Shown here: positions 45,455-53,786 of the stretch, in pieces
Position numbering within the stretch: the stretch's first letter is position 1
Layout: every line of letters starts with the position of its first letter
NCBI RefSeq assembly: GCF_005877885.1
Contig: NZ_VCHY01000007.1
Location: 227,033-291,032, forward strand
Length of the DNA stretch: 64,000 bases
Direction of reading: 5' to 3'
Source: Labilibacter sediminis
GTDB lineage: Bacteria > Bacteroidota > Bacteroidia > Bacteroidales > Marinilabiliaceae
The notes under the pieces: model-generated
Database searches by the model: none
Told to the model about the DNA's origin: nothing
The model's input: only the letters and a program-made list of their open reading frames with translations
Made by a program: the position numbers and the translations under genes

Positions 45455-48400
45455 TTACGAACTTATTTCGGGTTTGGCATTTATATAAAAACTAAACTTA
45501 GTTCCTTTATCCAACTCTGATTTTACCATAATATCGCCACCAAACAATGTAAGCAGATTATTTACAATACTTAATCCAAGTCCCATTCCCTGATAAATTA
45601 CAGCTCCACTTTTGGCTTTACGAAACGGTTCAAAGATTAACTCTATATCATTTTCATCAATCCCGATACCGGTATCTTCAATTTCAAAAAATATGGGATG
45701 GAAATCTTTATTTGCTCTTCCGTTTATATGGAATCCCAGATCAGTGAGTTCTTCCGGCTGTACTGATTTAACAGATAGTTTCACATGGCCTTCTTTAGTA
45801 AACTTAAAGGCATTTCGAACTAAATTAGAAATGATTTGCTTTAACCTAAATCTATCGGTATAAATTTCCTGATCATGAGGAGCCAACTCAAAGAGCTGCA
45901 TAAATTTTACATCCTGACTCTTTTCTTCAAAAACCAATTCATCTAAGGTTTCCTTAACTAGTATTGGAATATTAACATCTTGCTTTACAATACTAATATT
46001 TCCGGTTTCAATTCTGGAGATATCAATAATATCATTGATAAGTACCAGAAGCGATTCGCTACTTTGGCCAATGACTTTTAAAAACTCTTTTTTCTGCTCC
46101 TCCGGAAACTCATTGGTTTGCAACAAACTTGAAAAACCAATGATCGCATTCATCGGAGTACGTATTTCATGTGATAAATTGGCCAAAAAAGCTGTTTTTA
46201 AACGATCCGACTCCTCAGCTTTTTGCTTGGCTATTTCAAGGTCTTTGGTACGATTTTTTACCAGTTCCTCTAAATAATTCCTATGCACCTCCAACTCTGC
46301 TTTCTGAACAAGTATTTCATCTTTAGAAATCTCCAGTTCTTCATTTATTATAACCAGCTCCTTTGTTTTTTCTTCTACTTTACGCGTGAGCAGTTTTTCC
46401 TGTTTTAAATACCACGATATCCTTACTTGATACAGGAACACAAGAAAAATAACAATCAGCAATAAGATGATAATTTTAAAAGCAACTGTTTCATAATACC
46501 GGGCTTTAATAATCACTAACAAAGAGGCTTCCTTTGACAATTCAAAGCCATCATTATTCATCCCTTTTACACGTAGCTTATATGTTCCCGGATTAATATT
46601 ATTATAAGTTATCGCTGCAAATGAATAGCCTTTATTCCATTGTTCATCATGACCTTCTAACTTCCACTCAATTTTGTTTTCCCAGCTATGTGAGTAATTA
46701 AGCAGTGATGCATAAAATTTAATGGTAGACTTTGAACTTTCAATGCTTATTACAGAGTCATTTAAATAAGTTACATCATCATAAAACTCATCTCCATACT
46801 CCAATACTTCATTTTGAACTGTATAAGAGTTGATATATAGCTTAGCTTGATATTGATTAATAAATAGTTTGCTTGGGGTAAACTCAATAAAACCGCTTGT
46901 TCCTCCAAAAAGCATTTCCCCTTGCTTTGTTTTAAAGTAAGACTTATCATTGAACTCTTCACAAAAGGTTCCATCTCTCTCCTGGTAATCAATTACTTTT
47001 TTTGTTTTAGGATTTACTTTACTGATACCAAAATTTGAACTCATCCAAAAATCACCTTCCTCATCTGAAAGAATACCGTATACATAACTCTCCAATAAAC
47101 CAATGGCTAATTCATCTGACAGCTCTTGTTTTTCAGGATCATAAATTAACAAACCTCCTCCATAAGTTGCTAACCACACCTTTCCGTCTTGGCTTAATTC
47201 AATATCCAGAATAACGATTTGTTTTTCTCTTTTCTCTACATTTATATCAAATCGTTTATAGCTGTTTTGCTCTACATCAAATCGCCATAATTTACCCCTT
47301 CTGGATGCTAACCACAAAAATTTCTTATCGTTGGAATATTCCATTGAGGTAAATCTGTAATCAATACCTGCTTTTTCATTACGGATAGGAAACACCGTAT
47401 ATTGATGTGTTTTTAAATTAAATCTAATGATTCCGGTTCGCGATGCAATCCAGGCTATATCTTGTTCATCTGAAACAATATAGGTTAGAAAATTTATACA
47501 GCTATCATCGCATCCCTTTGTGTAGAATTTATGAAACTTAGTGGTATTACTCTCTAAATTATATTGCATTAAGCCCTGGTTAGTCGCAAACCACATATTT
47601 GATTCATCATCCTCAATGACTCTGTAAGCAGCAAATCCTTTCGGAGTTTTAAGCTCTGAATAATACTTTTGATCCTTACGCTTATAAAACAAACCTTGCT
47701 GCGACCAAAGCCAATATCCCTGCTTTGAATCTTTAGCAATCATATAAGGATCATTAACCTTTCCCTTTGTTAATTTATTAATATTGTGTGAACTAAACTT
47801 TATCTTATTATAATCATATTTTGAAATACCCTTACGAGTTCCTATCCACAAAATAGATTGGTCTTTAAAGAAACACAGGTCCTGTATTTGATTATTGACA
47901 ATATTATTCTCCTTACCATTGTTGGCATCAAAATGTACTATATTATTACTCTTCTCATTAAAAAAGTATAAGCCATTGTTGCCGGAGCCAATCCAGTAAC
48001 CTCCTTTGTTATCCAAAATAACTTTATTCAACTCAACATTAGCCTCCAGTTTTAATAGCTCCTGAATTTCATTATGAAGCCAATTAAATTTGAACAACTT
48101 ATTGTTTGAGGTAAACACTATTTCATGCTTATCTTTTTCATAAAGGGAACCTACCTTTTGACTTTTATCTACAGGCTCATTAAAAAATGATTTACCATTA
48201 AAAAAGTATATCTGACGGAAATCTCCATTTTTTTCAAACTGAACAAGCCCTTCCTTGCCTGTCACCCAAATAAAATTATCTCCTTCAATAATTTGATATA
48301 TCTCCTTGGGAAGATTTACTTTCTCTTTACAAACCTCATTTAACTTGACAAATTTTTGAAGTGATGGGTAAAAAAAGTATAATCCCTGAAATTTAGTACC

Positions 48401-48871
48401 TACTAAAATGCAGTCTTCATTTATTTGAAATAATGAAATTATTTGAACAATACCACGATTATTTTTGGGTTCCGGCTCAATATAAAAGAAGTTGTATTGA
48501 TTTTTGGTAATATCAAACCTATTCAATCCCCCCAAATCGGTACCAATCCAAAACACATAATCACTGGCATCTTCAATAATACAATTGATGGTGTTATCAC
48601 TTAATGCCACAGTATCTTTTTTTCCACGACGAAATAAATCAAATACAACACCATCATAACGCATCAGTCCGTCAGAAGAACCAATCCATAAAAAATCTTT
48701 ACTGTCCTTATATAAAGCTCTTGTATTGGTATGAAACATACCCTCCCGCTTGCCTAAGTTCTCGAACCCTCCAAAATCGGACTGTGCCCTGGTAAAAAGG
48801 CATGACAGACCAAATAGAAAAAACAAGAACAACTTCTTGCACTTCACTCTATTCACCGTAGTTTTTTTCAA
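45455..48871 (-). CDS. Two-component-propeller sensor histidine kinase
   Basis: A 1138-residue membrane kinase. Order: signal peptide (LFLFFLFGLSCLFTRAQ); two seven-bladed propellers built from regulator repeats such as DFLWIGSSDGLMRYD and ILWIGTRKGISKYD (residues about 40-680); Y_Y_Y domain (YTYKLRVKGMNNDG-type, near 770); one membrane segment (IIILLLIVIFLVFLYQV); coiled coil; HisKA (FLANLSHEIRTPMNAIIGFS); HATPase (DTGIGIDENDIELIFEPF). Unlike the classical Bacteroidota hybrid regulators it lacks a receiver and an AraC-type DNA-binding domain. No partner regulator is adjacent, and no glycan gene either, so its signal is unknown. Confidence 0.93.
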   Translation of the reverse strand: MKKTTVNRVKCKKLFLFFLFGLSCLFTRAQSDFGGFENLGKREGMFHTNTRALYKDSKDFLWIGSSDGLMRYDGVVFDLFRRGKKDTVALSDNTINCIIEDASDYVFWIGTDLGGLNRFDITKNQYNFFYIEPEPKNNRGIVQIISLFQINEDCILVGTKFQGLYFFYPSLQKFVKLNEVCKEKVNLPKEIYQIIEGDNFIWVTGKEGLVQFEKNGDFRQIYFFNGKSFFNEPVDKSQKVGSLYEKDKHEIVFTSNNKLFKFNWLHNEIQELLKLEANVELNKVILDNKGGYWIGSGNNGLYFFNEKSNNIVHFDANNGKENNIVNNQIQDLCFFKDQSILWIGTRKGISKYDYNKIKFSSHNINKLTKGKVNDPYMIAKDSKQGYWLWSQQGLFYKRKDQKYYSELKTPKGFAAYRVIEDDESNMWFATNQGLMQYNLESNTTKFHKFYTKGCDDSCINFLTYIVSDEQDIAWIASRTGIIRFNLKTHQYTVFPIRNEKAGIDYRFTSMEYSNDKKFLWLASRRGKLWRFDVEQNSYKRFDINVEKREKQIVILDIELSQDGKVWLATYGGGLLIYDPEKQELSDELAIGLLESYVYGILSDEEGDFWMSSNFGISKVNPKTKKVIDYQERDGTFCEEFNDKSYFKTKQGEMLFGGTSGFIEFTPSKLFINQYQAKLYINSYTVQNEVLEYGDEFYDDVTYLNDSVISIESSKSTIKFYASLLNYSHSWENKIEWKLEGHDEQWNKGYSFAAITYNNINPGTYKLRVKGMNNDGFELSKEASLLVIIKARYYETVAFKIIILLLIVIFLVFLYQVRISWYLKQEKLLTRKVEEKTKELVIINEELEISKDEILVQKAELEVHRNYLEELVKNRTKDLEIAKQKAEESDRLKTAFLANLSHEIRTPMNAIIGFSSLLQTNEFPEEQKKEFLKVIGQSSESLLVLINDIIDISRIETGNISIVKQDVNIPILVKETLDELVFEEKSQDVKFMQLFELAPHDQEIYTDRFRLKQIISNLVRNAFKFTKEGHVKLSVKSVQPEELTDLGFHINGRANKDFHPIFFEIEDTGIGIDENDIELIFEPFRKAKSGAVIYQGMGLGLSIVNNLLTLFGGDIMVKSELDKGTKFSFYINAKPEISS

Positions 48872-48941
48872 AGATATAATATATACGAAATACTAACGTA
48901 ATGATTTTAATTTGGTTACTCTATTTTAGTTAAAACTTTCG

Positions 48942-49655
48942 CTAAATTCCAAAAACTTGTATGGCCAATCCTGAAATAAAAATCATAAGACCCGCTATAA
49001 AGTGGGTATACATACCAATTTTGCGTGTTGGAATAAGAGAAAAACCATAACTTAAAAATAAAACCATCCCAAGCATAGTTAATAAAGTAGTTACTCCAAA
49101 CACTGAAGTAACCATTAACATACCCGAAAAACTTTTCTGCGCTGATGGGTACATAAGCAAAGGAATTAAAACTTCACATGGTCCCAAAACAAAAATAATA
49201 AATAACACCCAAGGTGTAATAGTTTTGCCTGTTTTTGAATCATGAATATGAAGATGTTCATTTTGATGTGAATGGGTATGTTGATGGAGGGTTCCATCTG
49301 TATGCATATGAATATGTGTGTGATTTTTCTTTCTTTGAGCTTTTCGAAGCCCCCATATAGCATAAACCAGTCCAAATGCAATCAATGCCCAGGCCGCAAT
49401 ATTTCCACGCGAAGATTCAATAAAATTTATTTTTTCCAGACCTATCCCGAAAAAAATACCCAGCAATCCTAAAATTACCGAACTCAAAATATGTCCTACA
49501 CCACAAATTAAAGTTAAACCAATAACCTTTGAGATATTCCAGTTGCGAGCTTTACCTATCAATGTAAAAGGCAGGTAATGATCGGGTCCTACAATTGTAT
49601 GAATAAAACCTGCTGATGCTGCAGTTAAAGTTAAAAGTTGAATATCTGCGGTCAT
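48942..49655 (-). CDS. NiCoT/RcnA/UreH-like membrane protein with His-rich loop
   Basis: Inner-membrane protein of 237 residues with about six segments. The first segment has HTIVGPDHYLPF, resembling the H-x4/5-D-H metal motif of nickel/cobalt transporters and UreH-like proteins. A cytosolic or periplasmic loop at about residues 112-137 is very rich in His (HTHIHMHTDG; HQHTHSHQNEHLHIH). This strongly suggests metal handling, probably nickel, cobalt or zinc; direction of transport cannot be decided. It lies 70 bp from the kinase gene and 98 bp from mutS2 with no metalloenzyme genes around. Confidence 0.8.
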   Translation of the reverse strand: MTADIQLLTLTAASAGFIHTIVGPDHYLPFTLIGKARNWNISKVIGLTLICGVGHILSSVILGLLGIFFGIGLEKINFIESSRGNIAAWALIAFGLVYAIWGLRKAQRKKNHTHIHMHTDGTLHQHTHSHQNEHLHIHDSKTGKTITPWVLFIIFVLGPCEVLIPLLMYPSAQKSFSGMLMVTSVFGVTTLLTMLGMVLFLSYGFSLIPTRKIGMYTHFIAGLMIFISGLAIQVFGI

Positions 49656-49753
49656 TGGTATACTATATTAGATAAATATATTACTAATTTAAAATATTTA
49701 GAGTTGCATTTAAATTATTAAAGGAGATTTTTACTTCACCAAATCGTTCATTT

Positions 49754-52288
49754 TTAAATATCTATCTCAACTATTGTAATTCCACTTCCGCCCTGCTGAA
49801 TATGCTCATCTCTGAAACGTTTAACATGAGGCATTGTACTCAACATCTCTCTTAGCATCGTACGTAATATTCCATTTCCTTTACCATGTAATATTTTAAC
49901 GGTTCCAACTTCACACATCACCGCATCGTCAATATGATTGGTTACAATTTGAATGGCTTCTTCGGCCCGTTGCCCTCTAACGTCAATATCAGCTTTAAAT
50001 GACAACTTTCGTGTTCGCACTGTTTCGGCCAGGTTAGCCCCTAAACTAGGCTGGTTCATGGCCCTCATGGCTTGTTTTACCTGCTTATTGCTTATTTTCT
50101 GTAACCTGGCAATTTTCACATTGGTTATTAAGTGACCGAAGGCTACCAGTGCATTTTTACCGGTTACCTCCATTACTTCTCCGGGTAAAGTTTGTCCCTC
50201 AAGCTTTACTTTGTCACCCTTTCTAATTATGCCATCGTCTTTAACCTTTTCTTTAGACTTAACACTTTTTACTGAGGATGACTCTGTTTTAACCTCATTG
50301 ATTTCATCAAGCAGCTCCTCTTTCTTTTCTCCTTTTCGTTTCTGCCTGTTTTTTATTCGTTCAATCTCGCGATCAATCTTTCCTTTTTGGGCATCATCCT
50401 GTTTTTCTAACCGTGTTTTAAAATCATTTAATGAAGCTCTGACTTTTTTTGTTCGCTCCTTCTCGGCCTGACTTTCCTTAATTTCTCTGATGGTACGCTC
50501 AATTCTTTTATTGGCAGTAGCCATCAAATCCTCAGCTTCACGCTTAGCCTTTTCCAGAATTTTATTTTTCTCTTTTTTACTCTGCTCCAGTTGGGTCAGA
50601 TACTTATCATACACATCCTCTAACTGCTTATCCTTTCTTCGGATATTATCACGTTTCTTTTCCCAATATCTTTTATCTCGGGCAATTTCTCTAAGATGCT
50701 TGTCGAAGTTAATATGATCTTCCCCTATTTGTTTTTTTGCATTATCCAGTAAGTCTTCCGGAAGGCCAATTTTACGTGCAATTTCAAAAGCAAAAGAACT
50801 ACCCGGCTGACCAATCAATAATTTAAACAAAGGTTTAATTTGATGCGTATCAAACTGCATAGCCCCATTCTCAATTCCATCAACTCCTGAAGCATAATGC
50901 TTAAGGTTAGTATAGTGCGTTGTAATTACACCATTAATTTTCATTTGATTAAACTGCTTAAGCACAGCCTCAGCTATTGCTCCTCCAAGAGCAGGTTCTG
51001 TACCTGTTCCAAACTCATCTATCAACACTAAAGTTTCAGCTGTTCCAAACTTTAGAAAATGTTTCATGTTTAACAAGTGAGAACTATAAGTACTAAGGTC
51101 GTTCTCCATTGATTGCTGATCACCAATATCAATAAAGATATGATTATACACTCCTATGGTACTTCTTTCGTCCATGGGCACTAACAATCCACACTGAAAC
51201 ATATACTGTACCAAACCAACTGTTTGTAAACATACAGACTTACCTCCGGCATTGGGTCCCGAAATCAATACTATCCTTTGCTCTTTATTAAGCTGGATAG
51301 TTAATGGCACAACTTCTTTTCCCTCAGCAGAATGCTGAAGATATAACAAAGGATGTACTGCATCTTCCCAGTTAACCTCAGGATGATTAACCATTGTTGG
51401 CAGACAAGCATTTATTTGAAGTGCAAATTTTGCTTTTGCACGTATAAAGTCCATAATACCTAAAAAATCATACGAAAAAATAAGGTCATCCAGGTATGGT
51501 CGAATACTATCTGAAAAAGCAATTAAAATTCTATTGATCTCACGCTTCTCCGCATACTCTAACTCCCGAATCTCGTTATTGATTTCAACGATTTCCACCG
51601 GCTCAATAAACGAGGTCTTCCCTGTTGCAGATTCATCATGAATAATACCATTCAGCTTGCGCTTGTTACCTGCAGGCACCGGGATTACTGCCCGACCATC
51701 TCGAATAGCCACATTGGTATCAGCTTCAACCAGACCCTCCTTTCGCGCATGACTCAATATTGAGGCCATTTTTCGCGAAACACTGCTTTGCTTTTTTACC
51801 ATTTCGTTTCTAATACGAGCCAGTTCGGGCGAAGCACTATCCTTTATTTTTCCAAATTTATTTAAGATACCATCAATACGTTCAAAAATATAAGGATACA
51901 CCATCACCTTTGATGCTATATCACGCAAGTAAGGATATAAATTCTGCTCTTCCTTATTTTTAAAAAAACGAATAATATCCTTAACCGACATTAAAGAGCG
52001 CCTGAGATCAAACATTTCTCTCTCTTCCAAAAACAGTCCCTCAACCTTAATTCGGTTTAGAGGCCCTCTTACATCAATGTAATAACTCGTTGGGAAAGAT
52101 GATTCTTCAACACAAATACGTTTAAACTCATTGGTTTGGTTTACCCATCTTGTAATCACATCATGGAGGGTTACAAATCGCATTTCATCAACACGTTCTT
52201 TACCCATTGAGCTTAGGCAATGTTCCTTAACCAATTCTCTTACACGATTAAACCGTATCTTCTCTTCAAATAATTCTGGATATATCAA
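49754..52288 (-). CDS. mutS2: MutS2 family endonuclease/ATPase
   Basis: An 844-residue MutS2 protein, linked in other bacteria to suppression of recombination and to rescue of collided ribosomes. Core and lever regions to about 320, Walker A LISGPNAGGKS at about 340, Walker B VLIDEFGTGTEP, a long charged coiled coil (about 520-660), a KOW-like segment (GEVMEVTGKNALVAFG) and the C-terminal Smr nuclease domain (DVRGQRAEEAIQIVTNHIDD; ILHGKGNGILR). Smr key motifs DxRG and HGKG are intact. Not part of an obvious operon; a -7 box lies upstream. Confidence 0.96.
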   Translation of the reverse strand: MIYPELFEEKIRFNRVRELVKEHCLSSMGKERVDEMRFVTLHDVITRWVNQTNEFKRICVEESSFPTSYYIDVRGPLNRIKVEGLFLEEREMFDLRRSLMSVKDIIRFFKNKEEQNLYPYLRDIASKVMVYPYIFERIDGILNKFGKIKDSASPELARIRNEMVKKQSSVSRKMASILSHARKEGLVEADTNVAIRDGRAVIPVPAGNKRKLNGIIHDESATGKTSFIEPVEIVEINNEIRELEYAEKREINRILIAFSDSIRPYLDDLIFSYDFLGIMDFIRAKAKFALQINACLPTMVNHPEVNWEDAVHPLLYLQHSAEGKEVVPLTIQLNKEQRIVLISGPNAGGKSVCLQTVGLVQYMFQCGLLVPMDERSTIGVYNHIFIDIGDQQSMENDLSTYSSHLLNMKHFLKFGTAETLVLIDEFGTGTEPALGGAIAEAVLKQFNQMKINGVITTHYTNLKHYASGVDGIENGAMQFDTHQIKPLFKLLIGQPGSSFAFEIARKIGLPEDLLDNAKKQIGEDHINFDKHLREIARDKRYWEKKRDNIRRKDKQLEDVYDKYLTQLEQSKKEKNKILEKAKREAEDLMATANKRIERTIREIKESQAEKERTKKVRASLNDFKTRLEKQDDAQKGKIDREIERIKNRQKRKGEKKEELLDEINEVKTESSSVKSVKSKEKVKDDGIIRKGDKVKLEGQTLPGEVMEVTGKNALVAFGHLITNVKIARLQKISNKQVKQAMRAMNQPSLGANLAETVRTRKLSFKADIDVRGQRAEEAIQIVTNHIDDAVMCEVGTVKILHGKGNGILRTMLREMLSTMPHVKRFRDEHIQQGGSGITIVEIDI

Positions 52289-52328
52289 TTTATCTTTATT
52301 TACGCTAAAACAGCTATGTATTCGAATG

Positions 52329-52336
52329 CAAAAATA
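52329..52336 (-). promoter_or_regulatory. Candidate -7 box of mutS2
   Basis: On the minus strand this reads TATTTTTG, a match to TAnnTTTG, 41 bp before the mutS2 ATG. The -33 region is not convincing, and in AT-rich DNA such matches occur by chance. Confidence 0.35.
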
Positions 52337-52524
52337 ATAAAATTAAAAGCGGATTAGGAGAAACCTATCGACAATACTTGATGTAAGTAAAAAATCTCTT
52401 CATCTAAAACCGACATATTTCAAATTCTCACCCCAATTCAAAATACTTATTCCGGCTTAAGGTCAAAAAACTACTCAAAGTATCACGAAATTCACTAACT
52501 TATAGTACTATAACTAATTTTACT

Positions 52525-53709
52525 ATGTTTACTCCTGATCCTCAAAAAATATTAATTGTTGATGATTCCAAAACAAATATTCAAACTTTAGGCGAAGCGC
52601 TAAAAGAATATAATTGTATAGCTGCAACTACCGGAGAAAACGCTTTAAGGATAGCCAAAGGAACTAAAAAGCCGGACTTAATTTTATTGGATATTGTAAT
52701 GAAAGGGATGGATGGATATGAGGTTTGTAAAATATTAAAAGAAGACAGCTCAACCAGTGAAATCCCCGTTATTTTTATTACTTCTAAAAGTGACCCTGAA
52801 AGTTTGGTTAAGGGCTTTGGTGTTGGTGCTGTTGATTTTATCGCTAAACCATTTCATTTTGATGAATTAAGAGTAAGGGTTTCTACACAACTTAAGTACA
52901 AAAAATCGTTAGATAACAACTCCCTCTACCTTAAATCAATTGAGGAAATTTACGACACCATTACTGACAGCATCTATTATGCGCAAAAAATACAGCAGGC
53001 CACCTTACCACATGACCGATATTTAAATCAGGTATTAAAAGAGTATTTTGTTTTTTATAAGCCGAGGGATATTGTTAGCGGTGATTTTTACTTTGTAAAT
53101 AAAATTGGTAACAAATTACTTCTAATAGCTGCAGACTGCACAGGGCACGGTGTTCCCGGTGCTCTAATGAGCATGATGAGCATGGCTTTTATCAATGAAA
53201 TAATTAACCTTGAGAATAAATATGAGCCCCATGAAATACTTAATCAACTTAGAACGAATATAACCTCTGCTTTTAACAGTGATGGTAATGAAGATATTTC
53301 TGACGGACTTGATGCTTCTATTGTTCTTATTGATCCTAACAATGACTGCATGGACTTTGCTGGCGCAAATCGGCCAATATACCTGGTGCGCAACCATGAA
53401 TTAATAGAATTTAAAGGTGACAGAATGCCTGTTGGTTTATATCCATCGCAAAAACCCTTTACTAAACAACGCATAAAACTTTCTGAAGGAGATTGTATTT
53501 ATATGTTTTCAGATGGATTTGCAGATCAGTTTGGGGGTGCCGATAATAGAAAGATGATGCTTGGTAATTTTAAACAAGCCCTTTCAAGCAATAGCTTTTT
53601 TCATATGAAAGAACAAAAGAAATTACTCTCAGAATACTTCTATGAGTGGATGGGACACAACGAACAACTGGATGATGTGTTACTCTTGGGATACAGATAT
53701 CTGAAATAA
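52525..53709 (+). CDS. Response regulator with SpoIIE/RsbU-type PP2C phosphatase output
   Basis: A 394-residue regulator: receiver domain with D56 (LILLDIVMKGMDGYE), acidic pair VDDS and K in DFIAKPFHFDEL; then a short coiled coil with the usual YAQKIQQATLP linker; then a SpoIIE-type serine phosphatase (IVSGDFYFVNKIGNKLLLIAADCTGHGVPGA, by position 173-203, with metal-binding D in SGDF and ADCTGHG). The output would dephosphorylate an anti-sigma-factor antagonist or similar protein; no such partner is adjacent. It is divergent from mutS2. A bidirectional terminator follows. Confidence 0.93.
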   Translation: MFTPDPQKILIVDDSKTNIQTLGEALKEYNCIAATTGENALRIAKGTKKPDLILLDIVMKGMDGYEVCKILKEDSSTSEIPVIFITSKSDPESLVKGFGVGAVDFIAKPFHFDELRVRVSTQLKYKKSLDNNSLYLKSIEEIYDTITDSIYYAQKIQQATLPHDRYLNQVLKEYFVFYKPRDIVSGDFYFVNKIGNKLLLIAADCTGHGVPGALMSMMSMAFINEIINLENKYEPHEILNQLRTNITSAFNSDGNEDISDGLDASIVLIDPNNDCMDFAGANRPIYLVRNHELIEFKGDRMPVGLYPSQKPFTKQRIKLSEGDCIYMFSDGFADQFGGADNRKMMLGNFKQALSSNSFFHMKEQKKLLSEYFYEWMGHNEQLDDVLLLGYRYLK

Positions 53710-53732
53710 ACTACCTTCAGTTAATTTCAATA

Positions 53733-53766
53733 AAAAAGCGGGCTAATGAAAGATAGCCCGCTTTTT
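53733..53766. terminator. Bidirectional intrinsic terminator
   Basis: AAAAAGCGGGCTA and its exact partner TAGCCCGCTTTTT around an 8-base loop, between the convergent ends of the phosphatase regulator and ppdK. A-run and T-run on both sides allow termination in both directions. Confidence 0.88.
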
Positions 53767-53786
53767 AAGATTTACTTTATTTCTGG

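Larger units (their letters stand above)
44637..45488 (+). pseudogene. DUF5655-type gene broken by two MITE insertions
   Basis: Three pieces make one protein. Piece 1 starts MWTCPKCRKTFKAPSQYHSC (zinc-ribbon-like) and breaks after DHLNN at about 44730. Piece 2 (44998-45226) reads KPEHIQLIINELLEYC ... SKRISSNRVY. Piece 3 (45389-45488) reads CMVKLSDPKEFDEQIKLWIK. Removing the element at 44728-44991 with one copy of its TAAATA duplication, and the element at 45227-45385 with one copy of TTA, restores one open frame across both joints. The pieces agree in order with the DUF5655 family. The last 34 bp overlap the end of the convergent kinase gene. Confidence 0.85.

Noticed and set aside
49166..49472. 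Overlapping open frames on both strands in the His-rich loop region
   Set aside because: They arise from the repetitive His codons of the NiCoT-like gene and have no independent support.
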